From NCBI GenBank assembly GCA_017626495.1, contig JAGAIP010000003.1:310001-374000 (forward strand): a DNA stretch of 64,000 nt. The letters are read 5' to 3'. This DNA is from Clostridia bacterium. Lineage in GTDB: Bacteria > Bacillota > Clostridia > Christensenellales > Borkfalkiaceae. The translations under genes were made by a program, and so were the position numbers. Below are positions 1 to 6,838 of the stretch, piece after piece (position 1 is the first letter of the stretch; each line of letters begins with the position of its first letter). Below the pieces are notes generated by a model that saw nothing but the letters and a program-made list of their open reading frames with translations, was not told where the DNA came from and ran no database searches.

Positions 1-42
1 ATTCACCGCCTCTAATAGAATTGCCGTACGCTGATCCAACAT
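1..42 (-). CDS. N-terminal start of an unidentified SOS-regulated protein (partial)
   Basis: Only 14 codons are inside the window, starting MLDQRTAILLEAVN and running off the left edge. The ATG at 42 is preceded by an in-frame stop nine codons upstream; a TTG three codons after that stop is an alternative start. There is no good ribosome site. The gene has a textbook promoter and a LexA-type box at its transcription start (separate entries), so it is probably damage-inducible. The residues are too few to say whether it is LexA, another helix-turn-helix protein or an unrelated SOS gene. The call of a gene rests mainly on the promoter. Confidence 0.5.
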   Translation of the reverse strand, partial: MLDQRTAILLEAVN

Positions 43-78
43 AGTATCAGTTTGCGACAATTTCGCTCAGAATTATTC

Positions 79-126
79 ACAAACATTTGTTCTATCCATT
101 CTACCACAAACGCGCCCGAAAGTCAA
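79..126 (-). promoter_or_regulatory. Promoter with SOS (LexA) box for the left-edge gene
   Basis: On the minus strand there is a -35 TTGACT (126-121), a 17-nt spacer and a -10 TAGAAT (103-98), followed four bases later by GAACAAATGTTTGT (92-79). The last matches the Bacillota LexA site GAAC-N4-GTTC except for one final base, and it covers the expected transcription start, the usual place for LexA repression. The box and promoter are seen in the sequence; regulation by LexA is inferred. Confidence 0.7.
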
Positions 127-136
127 CGCTTTGCAT

Positions 137-165
137 GAAAAAAGGACGAAACAAGTTCGTCCTTT
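137..165 (-). terminator. Rho-independent terminator of degV
   Basis: A perfect 10-bp stem AAAGGACGAA/TTCGTCCTTT with a 5-nt loop is followed, reading the minus strand, by a run of T. It begins three bases after the degV stop codon. Confidence 0.85.
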
Positions 166-168
166 CGA

Positions 169-984
169 TTATTCTACATAGATAAACCCGAATGCGTTCG
201 GACCCCAATGGCAGGCGATGACAGGATCGAGATCGTCAAAGAGCATGTTCGCGTGATACTTTTCGTCCGTCATGGAGATAAGCGTCTTTAAGTTTTCGTC
301 CGAGTGGGTATACGAGGCATACACGGGATAGTCCGTACAGACGGTGGACGTGAAGAACTCCGCAATCCACTTCATCGTCTTTTTGAGCCCTCTCTTCTTT
401 TCCGCGACCTTTACCTTACCGCCTGCAAGCGTAATGACGGGCTTGATGTCTAAAAGTCCGCCCAACAGCCATTCCGTCCTCGAAAGCCTGCCTCCCTTAA
501 AGAGATAATTGAGCGTTTCGGGAATCGCGTACACCCTGATGCGCGGAATGAGCGCGTATACTTTCTCTAAAATCACTTCGAGCGGTTGATCGCGGTAACG
601 GTTGATTTCGTACACGAGCAATTTGACGCCTGCGACCGCCGTCTGCGTATCGACGACGGTTACCTTTCCGTTTCCCTCAAAGAGCGTCTTAAACGCGCTG
701 TACGTTCCCGAAATCCCCGAAGAGATGGTGAGAATGAGCACGTCGTCTCCCTGATTCGTATAATTCGTGACCGCCTCTTCCACTTTGTCAAGATAAGGAA
801 GGGAAGTCTGCGGAAACAGCTTTTCGTCTATGAGTTTGCAGTAAAACTCGTCCATCGTGATGTCGAGCCCGTCCTCGTACTCTTCCTCGCCCATGAGATA
901 CCTGAGGGGAATGATTTCCACGCCGTATTGTTCCTTTTCCTCCTGCTTGATACTGCTGCCCGAATCGACAAATACTCTTAACAT
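169..984 (-). CDS. DegV family fatty-acid-binding protein (FakB-like)
   Basis: A 271-residue protein of normal DegV length. The N-terminus MLRVFVDSGSSI is the conserved first strand with the Asp-Ser turn of the family. Residues about 84-94 (LILTISSGISG) form the second lipid carboxylate-binding loop, and the segment around 160-180 (YLFKGGRLSR) is the family's glycine-rich signature. DegV proteins bind a fatty acid and, with FakA kinase, present it for phosphorylation and use in phospholipid synthesis; no fakA is in this window. The start has AGGAGA eight bases upstream. The gene is divergent from a TetR regulator, a common pairing for lipid-responsive control. The lipid specificity cannot be read from the sequence. 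Confidence 0.9.
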   Translation of the reverse strand: MLRVFVDSGSSIKQEEKEQYGVEIIPLRYLMGEEEYEDGLDITMDEFYCKLIDEKLFPQTSLPYLDKVEEAVTNYTNQGDDVLILTISSGISGTYSAFKTLFEGNGKVTVVDTQTAVAGVKLLVYEINRYRDQPLEVILEKVYALIPRIRVYAIPETLNYLFKGGRLSRTEWLLGGLLDIKPVITLAGGKVKVAEKKRGLKKTMKWIAEFFTSTVCTDYPVYASYTHSDENLKTLISMTDEKYHANMLFDDLDPVIACHWGPNAFGFIYVE

Positions 985-1027
985 GATTTTCTCCTTGACA
1001 AAAACGATTTTTTATCGTAAACTATGT

Positions 1028-1080
1028 GTGATTACACTTGTAACTACTCTGATTATAGCAAAGGAGGCTTCGAAAAGCAA
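1028..1080 (-). promoter_or_regulatory. degV promoter and candidate TetR operator
   Basis: The minus strand has -35 TTGCTT (1080-1075), a 17-nt spacer and a consensus -10 TATAAT (1057-1052). Just downstream lies a 20-bp imperfect palindrome, 1028-1047, with core TTACA-CT-TGTAA and matching outer GT/AC ends. It sits over the transcribed start of degV and between the divergent genes, where a TetR-family protein would bind. The palindrome is visible; the assignment to the neighbouring TetR gene is inferred. Confidence 0.6.
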
Positions 1081-1129
1081 CCGAACGGACTGCTTTTTCG
1101 TCCGTGATAACATTTCGGACAATTTTGCC

Positions 1130-1675
1130 ATGACACAAAGACACATTCCGACAGAACTCAAAAAACGGAACGACGAACTCAACAACCTGACCGTGGAGAG
1201 CGTATCGCAGGCATTTATGTTTTTAATGAAAACGAAAGCATACGAAAAAATCACCATCACCGACATCTGTAAAAAGGCAGGGGTTTCGAGAAACGCCTTT
1301 TACAAGAACTTCAAGACGAAAGAAAACGTGTTCAAGCGCATCGTGCTTGAATTTAACAAGGAAATCTTCCGAAAATTCGGTTCTCCTTTCCGCAAGCGCG
1401 TCGGCGTCGAATGGTATATCAACTTCTTCCGCATAGTCAAGGAATATGAATCGCTCTTTCTCCTGATCATCAAAGCGAATTTCAGGAGTATGTTCCTCGA
1501 CTACGTCAACTCCCTTTTGACCTTAGATCAGGAGTCCTCTACGCAAAAACTTACCCGTCTCATGTGGAACGGAGCGATTCAAAACATCACGGTGGAATGG
1601 ATCAGAAACGGAATGCTTGAAACTGCCGAGGAGATGGCGACGCTCTGCTATGAAAAATTATCGCCCATGATGTAA
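1130..1675 (+). CDS. TetR/AcrR family transcriptional regulator
   Basis: A 181-residue protein with a TetR helix-turn-helix at residues about 20-60; the recognition part is ITDICKKAGVSRNAFYKNFKTKENVF. The C-terminal domain is short and hydrophobic, like regulators of the DhaS/TetR_C_33 type. The open frame extends upstream to 857 but that part overlaps degV and its promoter, so I chose the ATG at 1130, giving normal family length; the ribosome site there is weak, so the start is not certain. It faces away from degV, and a palindrome between the two genes is a likely operator, so it probably controls degV and itself. The ligand is unknown; an acyl compound is plausible from the neighbour only. 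Confidence 0.85.
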   Translation: MTQRHIPTELKKRNDELNNLTVESVSQAFMFLMKTKAYEKITITDICKKAGVSRNAFYKNFKTKENVFKRIVLEFNKEIFRKFGSPFRKRVGVEWYINFFRIVKEYESLFLLIIKANFRSMFLDYVNSLLTLDQESSTQKLTRLMWNGAIQNITVEWIRNGMLETAEEMATLCYEKLSPMM

Positions 1676-1693
1676 AAAAATAAACGCCCGCCT

Positions 1694-1722
1694 TTGACAA
1701 ATCGAAAGAAAAGTACTATTAT
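1694..1722 (+). promoter_or_regulatory. Promoter of the GH31 gene
   Basis: Perfect -35 TTGACA (1694-1699), a 17-nt spacer and -10 TATTAT (1717-1722). The -35 contains a TTG that could be read as an upstream start of the next gene; its use as promoter supports the later ATG at 1742. Confidence 0.8.
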
Positions 1723-1741
1723 CTTGTTCGGAGAATTTTTT

Positions 1742-3640
1742 ATGATACAAAAAATCACGTTCGGATCACCCTTTCCCACAGAAGCCGTCGTTGTCCCCGT
1801 TGAAGAGGGATCGCTTTCCCGTTTTACTCTACGGGAAACGGAACACGGCAGACTTTTTTCCTGTCCCTTAGCAAAAACGGACGCCGTGTACGGACTCGGC
1901 GAAACTATGCGCGGAATCAACAAGCGCGGCGGAAGATACGTCAGTTTCAATACGGACGATATGCGGCACAGAGCGGATATGCCATCCCTCTACGGTTCGC
2001 ATAATTTCATCATCGTAGACGGAACTGAACCGTTCGGAGCTTTTTTCGATACGCCGACCTGCGTCACCTTTGAAATCGACTATCGAAAGAGCGGTAAACT
2101 CGACGTTCTGTGCGAACAGGACGTAACCCTCTATCTCATCGACGGGGAATCCGCCTACGACGTGACAAGGCAATTCCTGCAAATCATCGGACAGAGCTTT
2201 ATCCCTCCCCTTTGGGCGTTCGGTTACGGGCAGAGCCGTTGGGGATACAAGACGAAAAAAGATTACGACGGCGTCGTTGCAGGCTATCGGAAAGCGCAAA
2301 TTCCGCTCGATTATATCTGTATGGACATCGATTACATGGACAGATACATCGATTTCACGCTCAATCCGAAGCATTTTGCAGACCTCAAAGAGTACGCAAG
2401 ACAGATGAAAGAGCAGGGCGTGCGCCTCGTTCCCATCATCGACGCAGGCGTAAAGATCGAGCCCGGCAACGAAACGTACGAAGAGGGCGTCAAAAACGGG
2501 TATTTCTGCGTAAACGAGGACGGAAACCCTTTCTCAGCCGCGGTATGGCCCGGAATGACGCACTTTCCCGATTTTCCCCAACCGAAGGCGCGCGAATGGT
2601 TCGGCAACGAGTATCATAAGCTCACGGAACTCGGCATCGAGGGATTCTGGAACGACATGAACGAGCCTGCCATCTTCCACAGCGAATACTCTTCTTCCGC
2701 CGATTATGCGAAGGATAAGAAGTTCCGCGAATCCGACTACAAACGGTTTTTCCATACCGTAGACGGCAAACGCATACGCCACTACGACGTGCATAACCTT
2801 TACGGCTACATGATGACGCGCGCCGCGAGCGAACAGCTTGACAAACTCCTGGACAAACGATTTCTTCTGTTCTCGCGCTCTTCTTACGTCGGCTCTCACC
2901 GATACGGCGGAATCTGGACGGGAGACAACCGTTCCTGCTGGGCGCACCTTCGTCAGATCGTCTATCAGCTCCCTTCTCTGAATATGTGCGGTATTCTGTA
3001 CACGGGTTCGGATACGGGCGGATTTTCAGGCAATACGACGAGAGAACTGCTCATTCGCTGGCTCGCCGTCTCCGCGTTCACGCCGCTCATGCGCAACCAT
3101 TCCATGATAGCCACCAGACGGCAGGAATGCTACCGTTTCTCCGACGTGCAGGAGTTCAAGCAAATCATCGACTTCCGCTACCGTTTTCTCCCCTATCTCT
3201 ACTCCGAATACGTCAAATGCGCCCTGCGCAGAGATATGCTGTTCAAACCGCTCGCGTTCGTCTATGGAGAAAAAGCAAAGCATATCGAAGACCAGCTCCT
3301 CGTCGGTGATTCCGTCATGATGACCCCTATTCTTGAAAAAGGAAAGACTACGCGCACCGTCTTTCTCCCCGAAGAGATGACGATGGTTCGCTATGACGGC
3401 TCGTTCCACTGTGCGACCGTTCCCGAAGGAACGATGGAAATTTCCGTTCCCCTCGACGAGATCGTATTCTTTATCCGAAAGGGCAAACTCGTTCCCGTCG
3501 GAAAAGGCGGAAACAATACGTCTGAAATCGACCTCTCCGACGTAACGCTGCTCGGCGACGGAACAGAATACGAACAGTACCTCGACGACGGATTCACCAA
3601 ACAATGCACTTTGGACGACGTTCGCGTTCTGAAAAAGTGA
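1742..3640 (+). CDS. Glycoside hydrolase family 31 alpha-glucosidase-like enzyme
   Basis: A 632-residue GH31 enzyme. The nucleophile motif GFWNDMNEPAIF lies near residue 300, and the acid/base region SHRYGGIWTGDN near 400; MRNHS follows in the barrel. An N-terminal beta-sandwich (about 1-150) precedes the (beta/alpha)8 barrel (about 165-500) and a short C-terminal sheet domain. There is no signal peptide, so it acts in the cytoplasm, presumably on imported alpha-glucosides; related family members are xylosidases or sulfoquinovosidases, so the substrate is not certain. The start at 1742 follows CGGAGAA and lies within a typical leader length of the promoter. It is a single-gene unit, with no transporter nearby. 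Confidence 0.9.
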   Translation: MIQKITFGSPFPTEAVVVPVEEGSLSRFTLRETEHGRLFSCPLAKTDAVYGLGETMRGINKRGGRYVSFNTDDMRHRADMPSLYGSHNFIIVDGTEPFGAFFDTPTCVTFEIDYRKSGKLDVLCEQDVTLYLIDGESAYDVTRQFLQIIGQSFIPPLWAFGYGQSRWGYKTKKDYDGVVAGYRKAQIPLDYICMDIDYMDRYIDFTLNPKHFADLKEYARQMKEQGVRLVPIIDAGVKIEPGNETYEEGVKNGYFCVNEDGNPFSAAVWPGMTHFPDFPQPKAREWFGNEYHKLTELGIEGFWNDMNEPAIFHSEYSSSADYAKDKKFRESDYKRFFHTVDGKRIRHYDVHNLYGYMMTRAASEQLDKLLDKRFLLFSRSSYVGSHRYGGIWTGDNRSCWAHLRQIVYQLPSLNMCGILYTGSDTGGFSGNTTRELLIRWLAVSAFTPLMRNHSMIATRRQECYRFSDVQEFKQIIDFRYRFLPYLYSEYVKCALRRDMLFKPLAFVYGEKAKHIEDQLLVGDSVMMTPILEKGKTTRTVFLPEEMTMVRYDGSFHCATVPEGTMEISVPLDEIVFFIRKGKLVPVGKGGNNTSEIDLSDVTLLGDGTEYEQYLDDGFTKQCTLDDVRVLKK

Positions 3641-3705
3641 ATCCTTTTGCGTAACTTTTTTCCAAACGATAGTTTCGCTTTTCTCCAACAAAACATTTCA
3701 CGATA

Positions 3706-3747
3706 AAAACGGCTTCGGAAAGAGTTTTCTCTCTCCGAAGCCGTTTT
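3706..3747. terminator. 42-bp hairpin, copy 1 of a direct repeat
   Basis: A long stem AAAACGGCTTCGGAAAGAG pairs with CTCTCTCCGAAGCCGTTTT across a short TTTT loop, with one mismatch. It can end transcription from both sides: the GH31 gene on the plus strand, and the three-gene minus operon (T5 tail on that strand). An identical 42-bp copy is at 5510-5551, on the other side of that operon. Confidence 0.85.
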
Positions 3748-3776
3748 GGTTCACTGCGTATCAAATTTCCAACGGT

Positions 3777-3944
3777 CTAATTACTCCAGATCACAATCTC
3801 TCGACCGATCTCGTCGCACTTGATGCTGATTCTCTTTAATTCCAGAATCATCTCTATCATCAGTTCTTTTTCAGTCATTGATTGCAACCGCTGCCGTTCT
3901 TCCTGCATCCTTTCTTCCTGCTTATGAAATAATGATTTAATCAT
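3777..3944 (-). CDS. Small charged protein, unknown function (55 aa)
   Basis: A 55-residue ORF beginning MIKSLFHKQEERMQEERQ, very rich in Glu, Arg, Gln and Met and predicted to form one long helix, probably a coiled coil; the end VIWSN is hydrophobic. It has a strong purine-rich ribosome site (GGGGGGAAG) and its start overlaps the upstream small ORF by 8 nt, so the two should be co-translated. I recognise no family. It is the last gene of the hairpin-flanked cassette and is directly followed by the hairpin terminator. Confidence 0.65.
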   Translation of the reverse strand: MIKSLFHKQEERMQEERQRLQSMTEKELMIEMILELKRISIKCDEIGREIVIWSN

Positions 3945-4107
3945 TTTCTTCCCCCCTCATCTTCTCTTCTCGACAACGCTCTTCTTCCTCACGCTTATAT
4001 GCGCTGTCATCCCAATTGTAAACGTACTCGCCTCGCGTCTCGCTGTATCCATCTCGGTCAATATATTCATATTCACCGGAATCATAGTTATAGCAATATT
4101 TCGTCAT
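3937..4107 (-). CDS. Small acidic, tyrosine-rich protein, unknown function (56 aa)
   Basis: A 56-residue ORF beginning MTKYCYNYDSGEYEYIDRDG: an aromatic, acidic N-terminal half, then a highly charged Arg/Glu tail. Its ATG overlaps the stop of the upstream HTH/ankyrin-like gene (ATGA) and it has GAGGGGG seven bases upstream, so it is very likely translated as the second gene of a three-gene operon. No family is recognised. The repeated YxYxxxGEYxY pattern resembles short single-layer sheet proteins, but that is only a visual impression. Confidence 0.65.
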   Translation of the reverse strand: MTKYCYNYDSGEYEYIDRDGYSETRGEYVYNWDDSAYKREEEERCREEKMRGEEND

Positions 4108-5369
4108 CTCAAATCCCCCTCTGTAATCGGATTTTTCATTAGATTTCGTATCTTATTATAATAATCATTGATCTCATCAATAAAATGCTGCGTTACGTCA
4201 TTATTAGAATGATAACTTACATATATAATGTTGGTTGTAATACCTTCGATTTGAGAACATTTAAGGTTCGGTGTAAACCTTTGCCGAAAATTGATCATAT
4301 TCCCGTTTTCAAAATAATCTAATTCTTTTGCAATCGTTTCATTTGCATTTTTCTTTAAATTTGATTCGTCATTCACCCAAAACAAATCTTTTTGATACCC
4401 CTCATATGCGTCTGCAATGAGTTTTTTTAGCTTATGATATGTATGTTTATTGTGATCAATGGCTTTTACCAAAGCTTTATCAGCATATTTGCTTTTTTGT
4501 TTCAATAATAAATCAAGCAGTTCATTGATATAAGGAAAAACGAAAACGTACTTCTTATCTTGTTGCGTTTGGATCTCAAACTCATCTGCAAAATATGTAA
4601 TAATCTCCTCATGATTAGACTCGGCTATATGTTCAATCATGTCCGCATCATAATCCTTTTGGCAGTCAGGCACCCTAACGCCCAAATATGAAGTCATGTA
4701 TAACGAAGGAATCTCGCGTGCCTTTAATTCTGTAAGCATTTTGAAATCATGATTATCAATCGCCAATGAAATCATTTGAGAACGCAAATATGTCCGATTA
4801 CGCATCTCAACACTCAAAATATCCGTATTCCCAATCTCTCTTCGCTTTATACTTGTTCCTGCACCAAAATTGCTGTAAGCAAAATCTTTATCGTTCTCAC
4901 CGATAAACCAAATATATTTCTTATCAACAAGATACTTCAAGAAATGATAGTTTTTACACTGTAACGCATAATCGATTACCGTCATTCCATATTCGTCATA
5001 ATTCAGAATCAGCTTATCCTCTCGCTGGATATACTCTTCCCATTCCTTCTCGTCCCTTGAAAAAGCAATATCATAATTCGTTATTCGTCGCGTGTTCGGA
5101 ACAACGTATTTTCCTGCGGTCAAAATTTCTTCGCAAGACACTTTCAACAACTCTGTAAAAATAGGGAGATCATAGGTTTGAATTGTCTTAATTCCTTTCA
5201 GCATTTGCGATAGACGATTCGACATCTTACGAATAGATTCCTCATCCTCACGATCTCCACCGTCAAGCGCAATGTATTCACGGCAAAACTTCCTCCTTGA
5301 TTCATATTTTTTATCAATTAGCTTTGCCAAGTATTCCCCTATCTTTTTTGATTCTTCAATTTTAAACAT
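4104..5369 (-). CDS. HTH-domain protein with ankyrin-like region, unknown function
   Basis: A 421-residue protein. Residues about 1-80 resemble an XRE-like helix-turn-helix (SRRKFCREY..., then SNRLSQMLKG...). Residues about 115-330 contain helix-turn-helix repeats reminiscent of ankyrin units, for example DEYGMTVIDYALQCKNYHF. I chose the ATG at 5369, which has AGGAGG nine bases upstream and a TATAAT box at 5397-5392; an upstream in-frame extension to 5459 crosses that promoter. The gene is much richer in AT than the flanking GH31 gene. It heads an operon with two tiny proteins and the unit is bracketed by identical hairpins. A DNA-binding sensor with an ankyrin interaction surface is a guess; the function is unknown. 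Confidence 0.7.
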   Translation of the reverse strand: MFKIEESKKIGEYLAKLIDKKYESRRKFCREYIALDGGDREDEESIRKMSNRLSQMLKGIKTIQTYDLPIFTELLKVSCEEILTAGKYVVPNTRRITNYDIAFSRDEKEWEEYIQREDKLILNYDEYGMTVIDYALQCKNYHFLKYLVDKKYIWFIGENDKDFAYSNFGAGTSIKRREIGNTDILSVEMRNRTYLRSQMISLAIDNHDFKMLTELKAREIPSLYMTSYLGVRVPDCQKDYDADMIEHIAESNHEEIITYFADEFEIQTQQDKKYVFVFPYINELLDLLLKQKSKYADKALVKAIDHNKHTYHKLKKLIADAYEGYQKDLFWVNDESNLKKNANETIAKELDYFENGNMINFRQRFTPNLKCSQIEGITTNIIYVSYHSNNDVTQHFIDEINDYYNKIRNLMKNPITEGDLR

Positions 5370-5509
5370 ATTTCTTGTCCCTCCTGTAATCATTATACAC
5401 AATATTATCTTAATTGTATGTCCATTTTTTGTATACGCAATTAGTCTATATTTTTTCAAGATAGCATTCTGTACACTACAAGCATATATAGCTCCTGTTT
5501 CCTTTTTTC

Positions 5510-5551
5510 AAAACGGCTTCGGAAAGAGTTTTCTCTCTCCGAAGCCGTTTT
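5510..5551. terminator. 42-bp hairpin, copy 2 of the direct repeat
   Basis: Identical over 42 bases, loop included, to the hairpin at 3706-3747. Here it lies 18 bases after the stop of the PAS-domain gene on the minus strand and upstream of the three-gene cassette. It would serve as terminator for the PAS gene. Perfect identity suggests recent duplication or transfer. Confidence 0.8.
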
Positions 5552-5569
5552 CCTACGTTCTTATCCAAA

Positions 5570-5950
5570 TCACACCAAAGATTTTGAAAAATCATACAGC
5601 TCTGCCGTTTCGGCGTTTCTGTACTCATGCTTTTCGTAATATCCGATCAACTTGCCCGTGCCGTCGCGCAGAGCGACCATGTAAACGTCCCTATTTACTT
5701 TATCATTCCTCGAAGTGAAAATCATGTTGTTTTCACGACTCTCGGCAAACCACGCAATTACTTTTTCAATCATCTCGCGCGATCTTGCGTTGTGGCAATT
5801 CAAAAGAGACTGACCGACGAGCCGCTCTCCTCCGTACTTTCCATACTGTTTGATTGCAGTCGGATTCATGTATATAATGTTATGATTCAGGTCGCAAATG
5901 ACAATCGGCGAACGATCTTGCTCCAACACGCTCTTAAATATTTCGTACAT
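5570..5950 (-). CDS. Small stand-alone PAS-domain protein
   Basis: A 126-residue protein that is almost entirely one PAS fold: SPIVICDLNHNIIYMNPTA (first strands), LVGQSLLNCHN (helix), and the last two strands around VYMVALRDGTGKLIGYYE. There is no output domain. Single-domain PAS proteins of this type occur widely in Bacillota and probably bind a small ligand or a partner protein. The start has AGGAGA eight bases upstream. It lies 70 bases after the deformylase gene in the same direction, so it might be read through from the Wadjet operon, but it may have its own promoter. Confidence 0.8.
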   Translation of the reverse strand: MYEIFKSVLEQDRSPIVICDLNHNIIYMNPTAIKQYGKYGGERLVGQSLLNCHNARSREMIEKVIAWFAESRENNMIFTSRNDKVNRDVYMVALRDGTGKLIGYYEKHEYRNAETAELYDFSKSLV

Positions 5951-6020
5951 TTGAATTTCTCCTTTTCTTATCGTTATGACAAAGAATATACAGTGCTTGT
6001 ATCATTAGTCCTATTTCAAT

Positions 6021-6446
6021 CTATATTAAAACGCCGTTACAATGATCGATTTCATGCTGAATGATCTGTGCCGTCAAGCCTGTGTAAGTTTTAATGCGTG
6101 GTTTCATATCGGTGGTCTGATACCGCACCTTGATTGTCTTATATCGCTTACACTTACGGGGCCCGCCGAGAAGCGACAGACAGCTTTCCTCGGTTTCGTA
6201 CATGCCGTCGCACCCTGCAATCTCAGGATTCAGCATAACCGTATACGTCGGTACTCGTCCGCTTCCGTCAAGAAATGCGATAATGCGTTTGCGAACGCCG
6301 ATCATATTCGCCGCCATACCGACGCAACTTTCTCTGTGCGCCATCAGCGTGTCCAGCAAATCCTGCGCTACCTGCAAATCGTCCCTTGTTGCCGTTTCCG
6401 ACTTTCCTGCGAGAAACATCGGATCATGCGTCAGTTCTTTTATCAT
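6021..6446 (-). CDS. Peptide deformylase-like protein with altered motif I
   Basis: A 141-residue short deformylase. Metal ligands are intact: Cys89 in ESCLSL, and His131/His135 with catalytic Glu132 in QHEIDH. Motif I, normally GIGLAAPQ, reads CVGMAANM (41-48), so the oxyanion-stabilising Gln is Met and the first Gly is Cys; motif II EGCLS is ESCLS. Deformylases remove formyl groups from new proteins; these changes suggest a weaker or redirected activity. A related short subgroup exists in Clostridia. Its ATG overlaps the stop of the Nudix gene (ATGA), which in turn overlaps jetD, so it is translated with the Wadjet operon. A housekeeping deformylase must exist elsewhere if this one is inactive. 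Confidence 0.85.
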   Translation of the reverse strand: MIKELTHDPMFLAGKSETATRDDLQVAQDLLDTLMAHRESCVGMAANMIGVRKRIIAFLDGSGRVPTYTVMLNPEIAGCDGMYETEESCLSLLGGPRKCKRYKTIKVRYQTTDMKPRIKTYTGLTAQIIQHEIDHCNGVLI

Positions 6447-6838
6447 CGTTTATCTCCGTAATCATGGATCATCCGAACGAGTATTTCCTCATCCGCAGGA
6501 CAAAACGTGTGGTTTGGAATCTCGCTCGGCGTAATCCATCTGACGTCGTTATGTTCTATTTTTTGAGGGATCCCCTCGGCGATGGTTGCATTGAACAGCG
6601 TCAGATGCACCGTGACGTCAGGATACTTGTGAACGACTTCCATAAACACATTGCCAACGGAAAGCGTTATCGCAAGTTCCTCTCGGCACTCTCTGATAAG
6701 CGCCTGTTCTTTCGTTTCTCCGGGTTCGACTTTTCCACCGACAAACTCCCATAAAAGTCCGCGCGCTTTATTCGCCGGTCGTTGACAGATCATGAATCGA
6801 TCTCCCTCCCAAATGAGAGCCGCTACGACTTCGATCAT
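6443..6838 (-). CDS. Nudix hydrolase, MutT-like (deoxy)nucleoside triphosphate pyrophosphohydrolase
   Basis: A 131-residue MutT-type protein. The Nudix box GGKVEPGETKEQALIRECRE followed by ELAI fits G-x5-E-x7-RE-U-x-EE-x-G-U, with only the late Gly replaced by Ala. The N-terminus (IEVVAALIWEGDRFMICQR) and WEFVGGK are typical of 8-oxo-dGTP or CTP pyrophosphohydrolases. It would hydrolyse a nucleotide to monophosphate plus pyrophosphate in the cytosol. It overlaps jetD by 4 nt upstream and the deformylase gene by 4 nt downstream, so it belongs to the same transcript and is translationally coupled. Whether it contributes to defence, for example by acting on a nucleotide pool, cannot be judged from sequence alone. 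Confidence 0.88.
   Translation of the reverse strand: MIEVVAALIWEGDRFMICQRPANKARGLLWEFVGGKVEPGETKEQALIRECREELAITLSVGNVFMEVVHKYPDVTVHLTLFNATIAEGIPQKIEHNDVRWITPSEIPNHTFCPADEEILVRMIHDYGDKR

Noticed and set aside
857-1129. N-terminal extension of the TetR gene
   Set aside because: It overlaps degV and its promoter and operator, and adds no family sequence.
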